64,000 nucleotides of DNA from the NCBI GenBank assembly GCA_021927905.1, contig BLLK01000022.1, positions 2,294,001 to 2,358,000 on the forward strand. The letters are read 5' to 3'. This document shows positions 1-9,965 of this stretch, piece after piece. How positions within the stretch are numbered: the first letter of the stretch is position 1; each line of letters starts with the position of its first letter. This DNA is from Chaetoceros tenuissimus (taxonomy: Eukaryota; Bacillariophyta; Thalassiosirophyceae; Chaetocerotales; Chaetocerotaceae). The position numbers were made by a program, and so were the translations under genes. Below the pieces are notes generated by a model that was not told where the DNA came from, did no database searches, and saw nothing but the letters and a program-made list of their open reading frames with translations.

Positions 1-151
1 AGGGTATGATTGACATCTTCCCGCGGGCTTTTTATTCACATTCAATCTTTTCAAAATTGATCACAAAGGAAAGTATCCATGGCCGCTTGCTACTTGTTCA
101 TTTCAATGAGTGCATAAAAAGATTTTGCACAAAAAGTTTCCCAAGATAATC

Positions 152-2758
152 ATGAGATTCGCCACATCAATTGTCAAAGCTATCACTCTTGCCTCTTTTG
201 GTAGAAGCATTGTAAGTTCTTATCCTCTCTCCGTTTGAAGCTGTTCGCTGATGGAAAAAAGATTTCTCCGTAATGTCTCAATGCATGGTCTTCGACATAA
301 AGATGTACATCACTGACATAGCTCTATTCATACATCTAATTGCTAACATGTTATTCAATGCTATTATCATAGGTTGCTTCTGACTCGAGCTATACACAAA
401 ACCGTCGTCTTCAAACAGATGATTGTGTCTTATATGTAAAGATTGTTGCATATGATGATGGCTCCGAAAGTCAAGAGATTGATTGTTACGATGAAACGTA
501 CAATACTTTTTCAAAAATCACTACTGTGAGAGGAAGTGATTACATCCAAGGAGAACTATTGAAGAGATTCGAAGACGGGCATCTAGTGAGTGGGGAAAGT
601 ACCCTCGTTCATAAAGGTGCATATTTTATTGGAGGTGAGATGCTTGTTTTGCCCAGCATGAAAGATGCTAGGTTCGGAAGGAAGTCGAATAGAAAGTTGA
701 GAAGCCGTAGGCTAGTGAGTGGAACAAGAACCTACATGCCTGTTAGAATCACAGCATCTGATTCTTCTACATCATCCTCTGCTGCTACAATTTCCAATAA
801 ATGGTTTGGAAATGGAGCTGATGCTTTAAATTACAAGAGTCAGATTGAAGCATGTTCTTATGGCGCTGTCAATGTACAAAAGTACTCTGGGTCTGGTGTC
901 GTAAATGGGGTTGCAGATATTATCGTTTCTACTTCTGTGAATGGTCGGGATAACTCCGTCGTTGTAAATGCAGCGACTGCTGTCTTGTCAACTTTGGGTC
1001 TTCGGAATGGACCGGATCATGTGATCTTGTGTATTCCTCCTGGTAGTTCCGGAAATTGGATTGGATATGCTTATATTAATTCTGATCTAAGTGTATACAA
1101 TAACCAGTGGTGCAATTTCCCATCAATCCAAATGCACGAAATCGGGCATAATTGGGGTCTAGCTCATTCCTCTGAAGGTGGTGAATACGGAGACCAAGTG
1201 AGTGTCTTTCGTCTCTAACATGTTATCATATACCTTACATCATACCTTACTAACTTTCTCACAGACAGGCTTAATGGGGTTTTCATATTCTCAAGACGAG
1301 GGCCCTGCGATGTGCTTCAATGCCGCCAAGAATAGACAGCTTGGTTGGTATTCGAATAGACAAGTTACAGTCACATCTAGTTGGTCTGGTAAGATCTATG
1401 GAATTCCAAGTTACCAGTCTAGTTCTAGTTCCGATGCTGTAATCATTTATATTCCTGCAAATACAAATGGTTCTACTGAAGACTACTACGTCAGCTTCAA
1501 TCAAGCTACAGGTATTAATAGCGGTACAGTTGAAAAGAGAAACCGAGTAGTTGTTCATCGCAGGTCACCAGGAACTGGATATGCACTTTCATATCTTGTC
1601 TTCGATCTAGGTAGCGGACAATCATATTATGGTGCTCCTCTCAGTATCACAGTAACATCCATTTCAACCAACTATGCTGAAGTTATTATCGGTTCTGGAC
1701 CAAATCCTACGCCTCCTAGTCCTTCCCCTCCAACAGGATCACCTCCAAGCCCTAGCCCTCCAACATCTAGCCCACCAAGTCCAGAATGCGCAAGACTCTA
1801 TAGTGCACCTTCAACCTCTACGCCAGTCTTTTCTCCAACATTTTCTAGTCCAGTCAGTGCGCCTTCGACATCTTTTCTACAAGGATCTCCAGTGAATGCA
1901 CCATTTTCTAGTCCAGTGAATGCACCTTCGACATCTTTTCCGCAAGGATCTCCGGTCAATACACCATTTTCTAGTCCAGTGAATGCACCTTCGACATCTT
2001 TTCCACAAGGATCTCCGGTCAATACACCATTTTCTAGTCCAGTGAATGCACCTTCGACATCTTTTCCTCAGGGAAGTCCGGTCAATACACCATTTTCTAG
2101 TCCAGTGAATGCGCCTACCACATCTTTTCCTCAGGGAAGTCCAATCAATACACCTACCACATCTTTTCCTGTGCCTTCTCGTTGTCCATCTGTGGCACCT
2201 GTAGTGGTCCCAACAAGACCAGTATCAGATCCCATTACTTCAGCTCCATTCACATCACCAGTGTCTAGTCCAGTCTCTTTGCCACCTGTTGCGACTCCGT
2301 CGATTTCACCTGTATCAAGTCCAGTCTTTGTACCACCTGTTGCGACCCCATCGACTTCACCTGTTTCGAGCCCAGTCTTTGTGCCACCTGTTGCGACTCC
2401 TACCATACCAACATCAAAGCCGGTACAAACTCCTTCTGTTCTTTTTGATGATCCACTTTGTATTGACTCGCCTATTGAATGGCTATTGACCAAAAAGAAA
2501 GGAATGAGAACCTGTGCCTGGGTTGCAAGCAATCCAACTGCGCGCTGTAGAAAGCGAAAAGTAAAGTCATTGTGTCCAATCACCTGTTCATCAGAAGAAT
2601 TCTGCAGTACAGATGCAATTGGTAAATTCCAGTACGGCAGTAATTTGAAAAATTGTGGATTTGTAAGACGCGTTCCAAGTAAAATCCAAGCTCGTTGTGC
2701 AAAACCAGGCGTGGCATCTGTATGTAGAGCTACATGCAATAATGCTGGAAAAGAATAG
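152..2758 (+). CDS. Secreted gametolysin-like metallopeptidase (M11) with Pro/Ser repeats and Cys-rich tail
   Basis: Three exons are inferred: 152-211, 373-1197 and 1265-2758 (about 792 aa), with introns 212-372 (GTAAGT...TAG) and 1198-1264 (GTGAGT...CAG), both phase 0. Residues 1-23 look like a signal peptide. The zinc site HEIGHNWGLAHS lies near residues 275-286 and is followed across intron 2 by GDQTGLMGF, the order seen in Chlamydomonas gametolysin-type M11 peptidases. These are secreted Zn proteases acting on extracellular matrix or cell wall. After the catalytic domain come Pro/Ser/Thr-rich linkers made of 63-bp and 51-bp tandem repeats, then two Cys modules spaced C-x(10-13)-C-x(8)-C-x(3)-C. 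Expected to be secreted and perhaps wall- or frustule-associated (inference). The substrate is unknown. Splice 2 is strongly supported because it rebuilds the family motif. Confidence 0.85.
1841..2155 (+). repeat. 63-bp coding minisatellite, five units
   Basis: The element beginning ttttctagtccagt recurs at 1841, 1904, 1967, 2030 and 2093, exactly 63 bp apart. Each unit encodes 21 residues of a Ser/Pro/Thr-rich linker in the M11 peptidase. The units are near-identical, so copy number is probably unstable between alleles. Confidence 0.95.
2255..2407 (+). repeat. 51-bp coding minisatellite, three units
   Basis: Three 51-bp units (2255-2305, 2306-2356, 2357-2407) each encode a 17-residue block of the type SPVSSPVFVPPVATPS in the linker of the M11 peptidase. 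The length is a multiple of three, so expansion keeps the frame. Confidence 0.9.
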
Positions 2759-2816
2759 GTGAGAACAAAACACCTTACACAAAGTAAATAAGAGTATATG
2801 TTAATAAAGTACTATT

Positions 2817-4373
2817 TTAGTAACTAGCTCTTTTAGTCTGTGGCGACTTCCAATGAGAAGAAGACATTTCAGCAAGACGTGACGCAGCCCTTTTGAACGA
2901 AAATGATACCTCTTTCACAGCTGAAAGTTGAGCTAGTGAAACTCCAATTCTACCGGTAGCGCTCCATTCCATGCTTTCTTTTCCACCTTTTCCTCGAACC
3001 ATTGTAGTAGATGCCGAGCTGGAACTGCCGCCATGACCAATAACGAAGGTAGTATCTTCTTCTTTATTTATCTTCACTTTATCTACCGTCGCAGCAATCT
3101 CTTCATCACCATCTTGCGTTTCAGCTATAGCATCAAAACCTAGAAACAAATTATCCCTTGAAACATCTGTACCAAGAACCAACTTTGTCTTTGCTTCGTA
3201 GAATGCATCGATTAATACAACAAACCGCTTTGCCTCGTTGTAAAGTTGACCATTCAATTGAGGCACTTCATCTATGATGACTGTATCAAATCTGCTTGCG
3301 ATAGAAATATAATCTGCAGCACCAAGAGGTTCATGGCACAATGAACGGAAATGAAACCAAGCACAAGAATCATTTGCTTTTTCAACACTAACAGTGCGGC
3401 CCATTGCAACTGGTATTACTTCAATTCGTTGTTCACCTCCCCCTCTTTCAAACCATTGCGTGAGTATTGAATGTCTCAGGCTTTCAGAATCGACACAAAC
3501 ATAGGCTGGCAGTGAATCAGCTTCTATCTTTTGTGAATCATATTGCAATTGCTCTCGTCTATAATCTTTATCAACATTCATGTCAAAAACGTTCATCCTC
3601 TTCTCCATTGTATCAATCAATGGTAAGAAGACTGATCTATTGATTCCACCTTCATACAAGCCAGATGGAGGGCGATTGGAAGTTGTTATCACAACAACAC
3701 CCAAATGATCCATCAATAATGTCAAAATGCGTTTAATAATCATTGCATCAGCAATATCTGTGATTTGCATTTCGTCGAAACATAGTATCCTTGCTTCTTT
3801 TGAAATATCTGCTGCTATTTTGGGAATTGGGTCTTCCTTTGGCCTAATCTTTTTATTCTCATGAATGCGTTCATGTATTTGAATCATAAATTCATGAAAA
3901 TGATATCGTTTACATGGTAAGTCTATCGGAGGAAAAGATTTGTCATCTATTGAAAGGCCTTTGTTGCATATAGAATGAAATGTATCCATGAGGAGGCTTT
4001 TGCCAACCCCAACAGATCCATGAATATATAGTCCTTTTGACAATGATGGACGAGAATATAGCTTTGCAATTGCCATTGTTTTTATATGTTCAGCCGAAGG
4101 AAAGAAAAATGAAGTATTCTTTTGTGGTGTGCTATGATATCTTGCAACTATTTCAAGATGTTCATCTGGCACAGAAGCTTGTTTCGGAGAACTTTTGAAA
4201 GATGAATAAAGCTCATCAAGTTTTGAACAGAGGGATAATTGTTGTTTGTCGATATTGAATGAACTAATGTCTTTTTCAAGTAATTTATACGCATATGAAA
4301 TTGGGCCAGTGGCAACACCAGTGGCTTTCGTCGTCAGGTTTCTCTTTGCTGCTCTTTGTAATGCCATTAACAT
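2817..4373 (-). CDS. AFG1: AFG1/LACE1-family mitochondrial AAA-type ATPase
   Basis: Single-exon protein of 518 aa. The N-terminus (MLMALQRAAKRNLTTKA) is basic, hydroxylated and free of acidic residues, as expected for a mitochondrial presequence. Walker A GSVGVGKS is at residues 119-126, Walker B ILCFDE near 196-201 followed by MQITDIADA, and a sensor-like ITTSNRPP near 229-236. This set and order is diagnostic of AFG1 (yeast) / LACE1-AFG1L (human), inner-membrane-associated ATPases involved in turnover of mitochondrially encoded respiratory-chain subunits. The C-terminal part after about residue 430 is Ser/Thr-rich and less conserved. Transcribed away from the zinc-knuckle gene side and convergent with the M11 peptidase, whose stop is 58 bp away. 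A second Met two codons downstream is an equally possible start. Confidence 0.9.
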   Translation of the reverse strand: MLMALQRAAKRNLTTKATGVATGPISYAYKLLEKDISSFNIDKQQLSLCSKLDELYSSFKSSPKQASVPDEHLEIVARYHSTPQKNTSFFFPSAEHIKTMAIAKLYSRPSLSKGLYIHGSVGVGKSLLMDTFHSICNKGLSIDDKSFPPIDLPCKRYHFHEFMIQIHERIHENKKIRPKEDPIPKIAADISKEARILCFDEMQITDIADAMIIKRILTLLMDHLGVVVITTSNRPPSGLYEGGINRSVFLPLIDTMEKRMNVFDMNVDKDYRREQLQYDSQKIEADSLPAYVCVDSESLRHSILTQWFERGGGEQRIEVIPVAMGRTVSVEKANDSCAWFHFRSLCHEPLGAADYISIASRFDTVIIDEVPQLNGQLYNEAKRFVVLIDAFYEAKTKLVLGTDVSRDNLFLGFDAIAETQDGDEEIAATVDKVKINKEEDTTFVIGHGGSSSSASTTMVRGKGGKESMEWSATGRIGVSLAQLSAVKEVSFSFKRAASRLAEMSSSHWKSPQTKRASY

Positions 4374-5001
4374 TGTGAACCTATCATATCTTCAATCAAC
4401 AAAAGTGTATCGGCCTCTCTGTTTGCAAAATATACTATCACACATATGACTCATCACTCTCATCAAAAGTATTTTTACTCTTTCGTCTCTGTCTCTATCT
4501 CCTCTTCCTCTTTCAACTACGTACTTGGACATAGGTAGTAATAGAAAGCACGCGCAACTATCGAAGTTTAAAGTCCTATAATTTAGATCAAATATGTCTA
4601 AAATTATGCTAATTTGGCAAGATCAGATATGTCTGAAGTCTGAATGTTTTTCTCTTCACAATGTCGGCCTCTAAATAAAAATGCAGTACATCGCGCGAGT
4701 ATTTTGAAAGAGCAGTCAAGATTCTGTGGTTCTATGATAAAGCCTCCCGCAAAAGAGATCCATAAATAGTTTAGAGGTGGGAGTGGTAAGATACATGACA
4801 TGTTTATGAAGCATAAATTTCATATTTCGCTTTTGTCATTTTATCTGCAACGTCAGTCTCCCCTTTTACTCTATTAACACGGGGGGGGGGTATATCGACC
4901 ATTACTTTAAACGCATTCTTAGAAGGATTCGTGGACAAAATACATATAACGTAGTCAAAGTCAAAGAAAAGAACAAAAAGATTGCTTGAAAAAGTTAATA
5001 A
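4374..5001. other. Intergenic, AFG1 5' side
   Basis: No supported gene. It holds the AFG1 upstream region and the 3' flank of the zinc-knuckle gene. A CT-rich stretch on the + strand runs from about 4480 to 4520, and a run of ten G occurs near 4881-4890. A short minus-strand ORF at 4604-4801 has no recognisable features. Confidence 0.5.
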
Positions 5002-5568
5002 CTAGTATCCTCTACCCCTTCCACGACCTCTTCCTCCTCCACGTCCTCTGCTACCGCCACGACCTCCGAAGGATCTCTCCTTTCTTGGCTCCGAACAATC
5101 TCTACTGATGTGACCAGATTGGCCACAATTGTAACAAGACCTGTCTCCACCTCCGAAGGATCTCTCCTTTCTTGGCTCCGAACAATCTCTACTGATGTGA
5201 CCAGATTGGCCGCAGTTGTAACAAGACCTGTCTCCACCTCCATATCCTCCTCTTGCACCGCCTCTGTCACCTCCATTCATACGCTGTTTCTTGGCACTAC
5301 GGCAATCCTTACAGCGAACAGGCTTGTTTTCGAATCCCTTTTCAGCATGGAAAGCTTGCTCCTCCGCAGAAAAGACGAAATCACCCTCACAATCACGACA
5401 CTGAAGGGTTTCATCGGTGAATCCACCTTCTTCTGCTTCAGGAGCTACTGGAGGATGATCTAAACTTGCTGCACGTTTCTTGCTGACAGGAACTTCATCA
5501 GAGTTATCTTGTACAACAGGCTGTTCTACATCGGAGGATGCAGCAGAAGCACTATCACTATCACTCAT
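5002..5568 (-). CDS. Zinc-binding and CCHC zinc-knuckle RGG-box protein
   Basis: 188 aa, single exon. An acidic, Ser-rich N-terminus is followed by a CxxC...CxxC zinc-binding domain (about residues 55-93: CRDCEGDFVFSAEEQAFHAE, then CKDCR), the 'probable zinc-binding' module found in plant, algal and bacterial proteins. Then come two CCHC knuckles of the form CYNCGQSGHISRDC and a Gly/Arg-rich RGG tail. CCHC knuckles plus RGG are typical of CNBP/Gis2-like single-stranded nucleic-acid binders, so a role in RNA binding is likely (inference). The two knuckles are encoded by a nearly perfect 87-bp tandem duplication. The start at 5568 begins the acidic tail directly and has an A-rich context. Confidence 0.8.
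   Translation of the reverse strand: MSDSDSASAASSDVEQPVVQDNSDEVPVSKKRAASLDHPPVAPEAEEGGFTDETLQCRDCEGDFVFSAEEQAFHAEKGFENKPVRCKDCRSAKKQRMNGGDRGGARGGYGGGDRSCYNCGQSGHISRDCSEPRKERSFGGGDRSCYNCGQSGHISRDCSEPRKERSFGGRGGSRGRGGGRGRGRGRGY
5064..5237 (-). repeat. 87-bp tandem duplication of a zinc-knuckle unit
   Basis: 5064-5150 and 5151-5237 are 87 bp each and differ at only about two positions (ccacaatt versus ccgcagtt). Each encodes 29 aa containing one CCHC knuckle, so knuckle number changes by whole units. Confidence 0.93.
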
Positions 5569-6332
5569 TTTAGTTACAATGGTTGCTGATATCGACTTTA
5601 TGATTATGAGAGATGTTCAGAGAAGAGTGTTGTGAGCAGATGTATCTGTGTCAAAGTGCAAACTTTTGATCGAAAATTTTGATTGGTGTTGCGACGAGAG
5701 AGTCCGTATTTCACCCGTTTTTGACATCGAGACATGTATACGTACGTATATATTGTACTAACAAGGACTGAAAGGTATGCAGTAGTTGAAGTACGTCAGG
5801 TGATTTATTTCTTCCCGTAGATAGTAAACAAGTCAAGCTGGATGGGATTGTTAGTTTTTATTTTTTCTTTCATTACAGTAGTTAGCCATCGTTGATAGTT
5901 AGCTAGCGATCCAGATCGGGAACGAAGAAGGAGGACGACAGGCAAAAATTCAGTCATCGCAAATATAAAATATTATAACCAATGACGTTTAGATTAGAGA
6001 TCGAATGGGTAAGTGTTGTAATATTAGTCTACGTAGCAAGAAGCAGCTCCATTGTCAGCCGTTAGTAGAGTGCGAAGGGTAATACCTTCAAAGTACGGAT
6101 GTCAGACGTTGGTAGTGTGAAAACACGGAAGGACGGACAGAAAAATAAACGCGGTATGGGATGGGATAACAATCCCATAATAACAATCCCATAATAAATA
6201 TAAATATAGATTTAGTATGAACATCTGCCAAAATCTAAAATTTTCATTAAATTTTTATAAAATGATGTAAAAATTGGGATTTTTTATCTCCTCAAAATCA
6301 ACGTAAAATCATCTCAATCATTGAAAAAAGAT
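5569..6332. other. Intergenic with short palindrome and direct repeat
   Basis: No supported ORF. It holds the zinc-knuckle 5' region and the SulP 3' flank. At 6155-6179 tatgggat and atcccata form an 8-bp inverted repeat with a 9-base loop, and taacaatcccataa occurs twice in tandem (6167-6180 and 6181-6194). AT-rich sequence follows up to the SulP stop. Confidence 0.5.
6155..6194. repeat. Small inverted repeat overlapping a 14-bp direct repeat
   Basis: tatgggat (6155-6162) pairs with atcccata (6172-6179). taacaatcccataa is repeated at 6167-6180 and 6181-6194. It could fold as a hairpin. It lies 140 bp beyond the stop of the SulP gene, so it may be part of a 3' processing region, but no function is shown. 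Confidence 0.6.
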
Positions 6333-9201
6333 TCAAAACTTGTTTTGCAGCCGAGAAAGTGTCAATCTCTCAATCTTGCCATGTGTTAAAGGAGCAGGAG
6401 AATTCAAGATGCGGAATAAATTTGACAAGTGCATGATAGTTCTCTCTTGCCGCTTTGCACCCAAATGTGAAATCATCTTTAGCAGATTTAGCACGAGAAA
6501 TGGATCCTGCTCCTCTAATTCCTTGACCTTGTGATAAGGAAGCAAATGCAGTCTGCATGGAGTAATTGCTATTGTAACACCTTGGCTCCTCATACCAGTC
6601 ATACCTTCAATAGAACCCACGACCCAACCAGGCCCAATTCGAGTCAATCGGAATGTCCTTTCTTCATTGTATCTATTCTGTTCGACAAGATTTTTAATCA
6701 AAGCGCCCTGTTTTCCAATCATAGGAGAACGTGCATTTAATTGTCCTATCGAGGCTTGATGATTGTAAGTATGCATTGAGGCTTCAACTGTCGAGACACT
6801 TGCATCTCTCTGAATCCTTAGTCGACCAAATTCAATGAAGTAAAACCCACGATTGTTATCAGATTGGAAAAGATTCTCTCCTTGCTTTAGTTCCACCACA
6901 ATTGTATGAGGTTCGAGTTTACAAAGAATCATTTCGAAGTTTGTAAAGTGCTTTAAAAATGTGTAAGTAAAAGAAATCAGATATAAAAAACACATATAGA
7001 GCTTGCAAATTGATACTCACTGTTTGATCAATCATCTTCAGGGCGTATCGAAAACCATCCTCACTGTATGACAAAGTTCTGCGACGGCTGATGGCTTCAT
7101 TTCTATCATATTCTTCCACTTTACAAAAGTGGGTGAGAAGGGTATCTTCGGCCTGACCCAATGCAATATCCATATCAGAAACATATGAAAGTGTTGATGA
7201 TCCCTTCACTCCTGCATATAGTAATGAAGCTTTCAAATCAGGAGTTAGACCAGTCAAATAGAGGCGACATCTATTTTTTGTACAAATGCTTGCAATCTCT
7301 CTAAATAAGTCAATGGCACTAGTATCTAATCCACTGACAATCGTCAAATCTATGATAAGGTGTTTCGGTAGTGGCGGAAGAAGTCTCGCTTCCTCATCCG
7401 GCAAGTCCTCATCATCAAACATACTTGAAATATAGGATAAAACTGAATTTGCGTTCCCAAAGAACACGTACCCTTGTAACACGCAAACTTGTATCAGGTC
7501 TCCATTCTGGTCAAGAAGCTCAGCGTTACGAGTATTTCGTTCAATAGTTGAGCGCAATGTGAGTCCATTGGCAAGAAACTTCACAACACCAACTCTATAA
7601 AATGATGCAACAAAAATAAACGTTGACAGGACAAGACCTATAATGATTGCATTCAACAAGCCTAGCGTGAAAGCAAATATGACAATTACAGGTGCAACGG
7701 CCCACTCATATTTATTTCTTGTATTAAAGAAAGACTCAATCAACCACTTCTTCGACATATCCAGAAATGCAAGAACGAGCAAGCACGAAAAGGCAGGCTT
7801 TGGAATATATCCCACAATATCAAAATTTCTGAGGTAAGCAATCCCAACCAGCAAACAGGAAAAGTACTGTGGTGGGGTTGCCTCAGCCTTTAGCTTGAAA
7901 AGTGTCATTGAAGCTGCAACTGCCGGTGCAATTGGTAAACCTCCAGTAATGGCAGCTGCTACTTGGGATATTCCATATGTTGCCAGAATCTTTTGCAAAG
8001 TAACATTTCCAATTTCACTTTTGGTCTTCTGAGTTGAATCCTGCCTTTTTCTTGGAAAGGGGGATGGAGTGAGTGGTGACTGTGATACAATTTTGCGCGT
8101 AAGATTTGGAATATTCTTTTTCAATGCAGCTGCATGTAACGAGCACCGAATCAAATATAGAAAAGCAAGAGCTACAACTGTTGGGATTCCAGCCTTGAAT
8201 GCTTTCATATGAAGATTTTTGTGATGTAAGCTATGATATAGACCGCATGGCGTTGGTGGATCCCATTGGTCTACAGATTCATATTCCAGATCTGTAGATC
8301 TCCAAAACCATTGCTCATTTCTTGCTTCTTCTAAATTACTACCAGTGACCATGATAGCTAAGTATGATAGTATGATGGAGATCATAACTAGAAATAAAAC
8401 GTAAAATGGATTCTTTGGTGCTGCGTAGTGCATGGTGGTACCAACTAGGAAACTAGGTAGATGATGAATCAGGCACTTCAACTGTAATGCCCTGTCATTT
8501 GAGAATATAACTTGACTAACTTTCATTCCTCCTGTATCAATTGAAAAGGCCAATGTGTACATCAATAATCCAATGGTACTAAAGAAACCACATAGCACAG
8601 TGTATGGCAAAAATGCTCCTAGATTTGCCAATTTCACAACCGATGCCAAAATCGCAAGTAAACCTGAAGTCAAGAGTGCAACTGAAGTAATTGCTGTGAA
8701 AGTTGTTAAAAATACAACATCATCATTTTCCAATCCATCCTTTGCTAATTCTTCATCAATCACGGCTGCTAGTTGAGCAAAGAAAGGTGCGAGAAACAAA
8801 TCACTTGTAGGATATACTGCTGGAATTGCATTTCCAACCGAGAAAATAAATAAGGGAGAAGCGAAAATTATACCTATCGAGGCCATCTTAGCCAACGGTC
8901 CGACTGTATTCCCTGTGGCATTAGGTCGAGTGATGGCTGATGCCTGTGCCATGCAAAAGACTAAATGGTATAGAAGGAAAACAAATCCTCCTACAACTGT
9001 TGAAGGTTGAAATATTTCATTGTAAAAATTAGAAAGAGCAGATTCTTTCTTTTCGATGACTTTCGCTGACCTTTTTGAACTAGATGGAGTTTCTGGAGGA
9101 AGAATCGGAATAGTGTAGGACTTTCCTCCATTCCCTTCAAAAAGGTCACTTAGCTCAGTTGGTGTAGATGCAGCTCGTGCTCTATGCGGTGAATAGGACA
9201 T
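6333..9201 (-). CDS. SulP/SLC26-type anion transporter with STAS and C-terminal cyclic-nucleotide-binding-like domain
   Basis: Two exons: 9201-7021 and 6950-6333, intron 6951-7020 (GTGAGT...AAAG, 70 bp, phase 0), giving about 932 aa. Joining gives ...DQT-HFTNFEMILCKLEP, which restores a continuous domain. About ten hydrophobic segments span residues 60-520 and include a SulP-like GGLPIAPAVAASMTLFKLKA. A STAS domain follows near 570-690 (HLIIDLTIVSGLDTSAIDLF). After the splice comes a cNMP-binding-like beta-roll (VVELKQGENLFQ, GFYFIEFGRLRI, GPGWVVGSIEG). SulP-STAS-cNMP architectures are known in fungi and algae (the SulP relatives of yeast YGR125W), and some are vacuolar. The substrate (sulfate, other anion or amino acid) cannot be told. 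The start was taken at the first ATG, 9201. The gene ends in TGA, one of only two genes here that do. Confidence 0.85.
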
Positions 9202-9965
9202 TCGCAACCCTTTTCAATTTGAATGTACTTGCGATAGAGCCAATTGTTTTATGCGATGATTGCTTTTGATTGCACTTGCATAGATTATGTTTTGCGGTGC
9301 TCACTTCAGTGGATGATGTGAAGAGGTCAAAAGAGGTGTCAGACAGAAAGGATTCTCTCTCAACGCCAACTTAACGGTACGGACTTTTTTCTCCGAATGT
9401 TGAAATTTATTTCGTTATCGATTTGTATTTATTTTACTTTGTATGAATGAGTCATCTATGGAGCTTTGTTGGAATTTCTGAGGCATACATATATATATTC
9501 CTCTACTTTTTTATATTTTATAAAAGAAAGTGATCTAGAGAATTTATTGTAATACCTCAAGTCTCAAGTTATTATTTATTAAAAACCATATGTTGTTGGG
9601 TAAACATTCAAGCATTCTTTTGAAGTTAAGGAAGGAAATGAAATAGACATACACATCGAAATGCAGAAGGTAACGAATACATTGTATTTCCAAGAAAGTA
9701 TGTTATAGTAGATAGAAGTTCCAGCTGGAAGATAAGTTTCATTACTTTATCTAAAATGGAGCACAGGTACATTTTTATTCAGCTCTTTTGCTGAACAATG
9801 TTTTCGGTATAGCACGGTAGCCTTGGTGAATCTTGAGCTATCTACTATCTACTATCAATTTATAATCCAATTCGATGATACTCAAATATGGAAACCGACT
9901 TTATTCCAAGTAAACATCTGTCTAAGAAGACAAAGTTTCATTTTGCCACAATATACTCCTCCTTT
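9202..9965. other. Intergenic, SulP promoter side
   Basis: No supported gene. AT-rich, with a short (AT) run near 9488-9500. Plus-strand ORFs that begin near 9823 run antisense into the Cys-rich gene and show no domain. Confidence 0.5.

Noticed and set aside
1841-2407. Regular repeats resembling a CRISPR array
   Set aside because: Units are contiguous, in frame and coding, with no unique spacers.
1798-2739. Long antisense ORFs within the M11 gene (1798-2022 and 2131-2739, minus)
   Set aside because: They mirror the repetitive Pro/Ser coding sequence; repeats without stops on one strand often lack them on the other. No domain or start context.
4881-4890. Ten-G run as a possible G-quadruplex or regulatory element
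   Set aside because: A single homopolymer with no further G-tracts nearby cannot form an ordinary four-tract quadruplex; may be a sequencing artefact.
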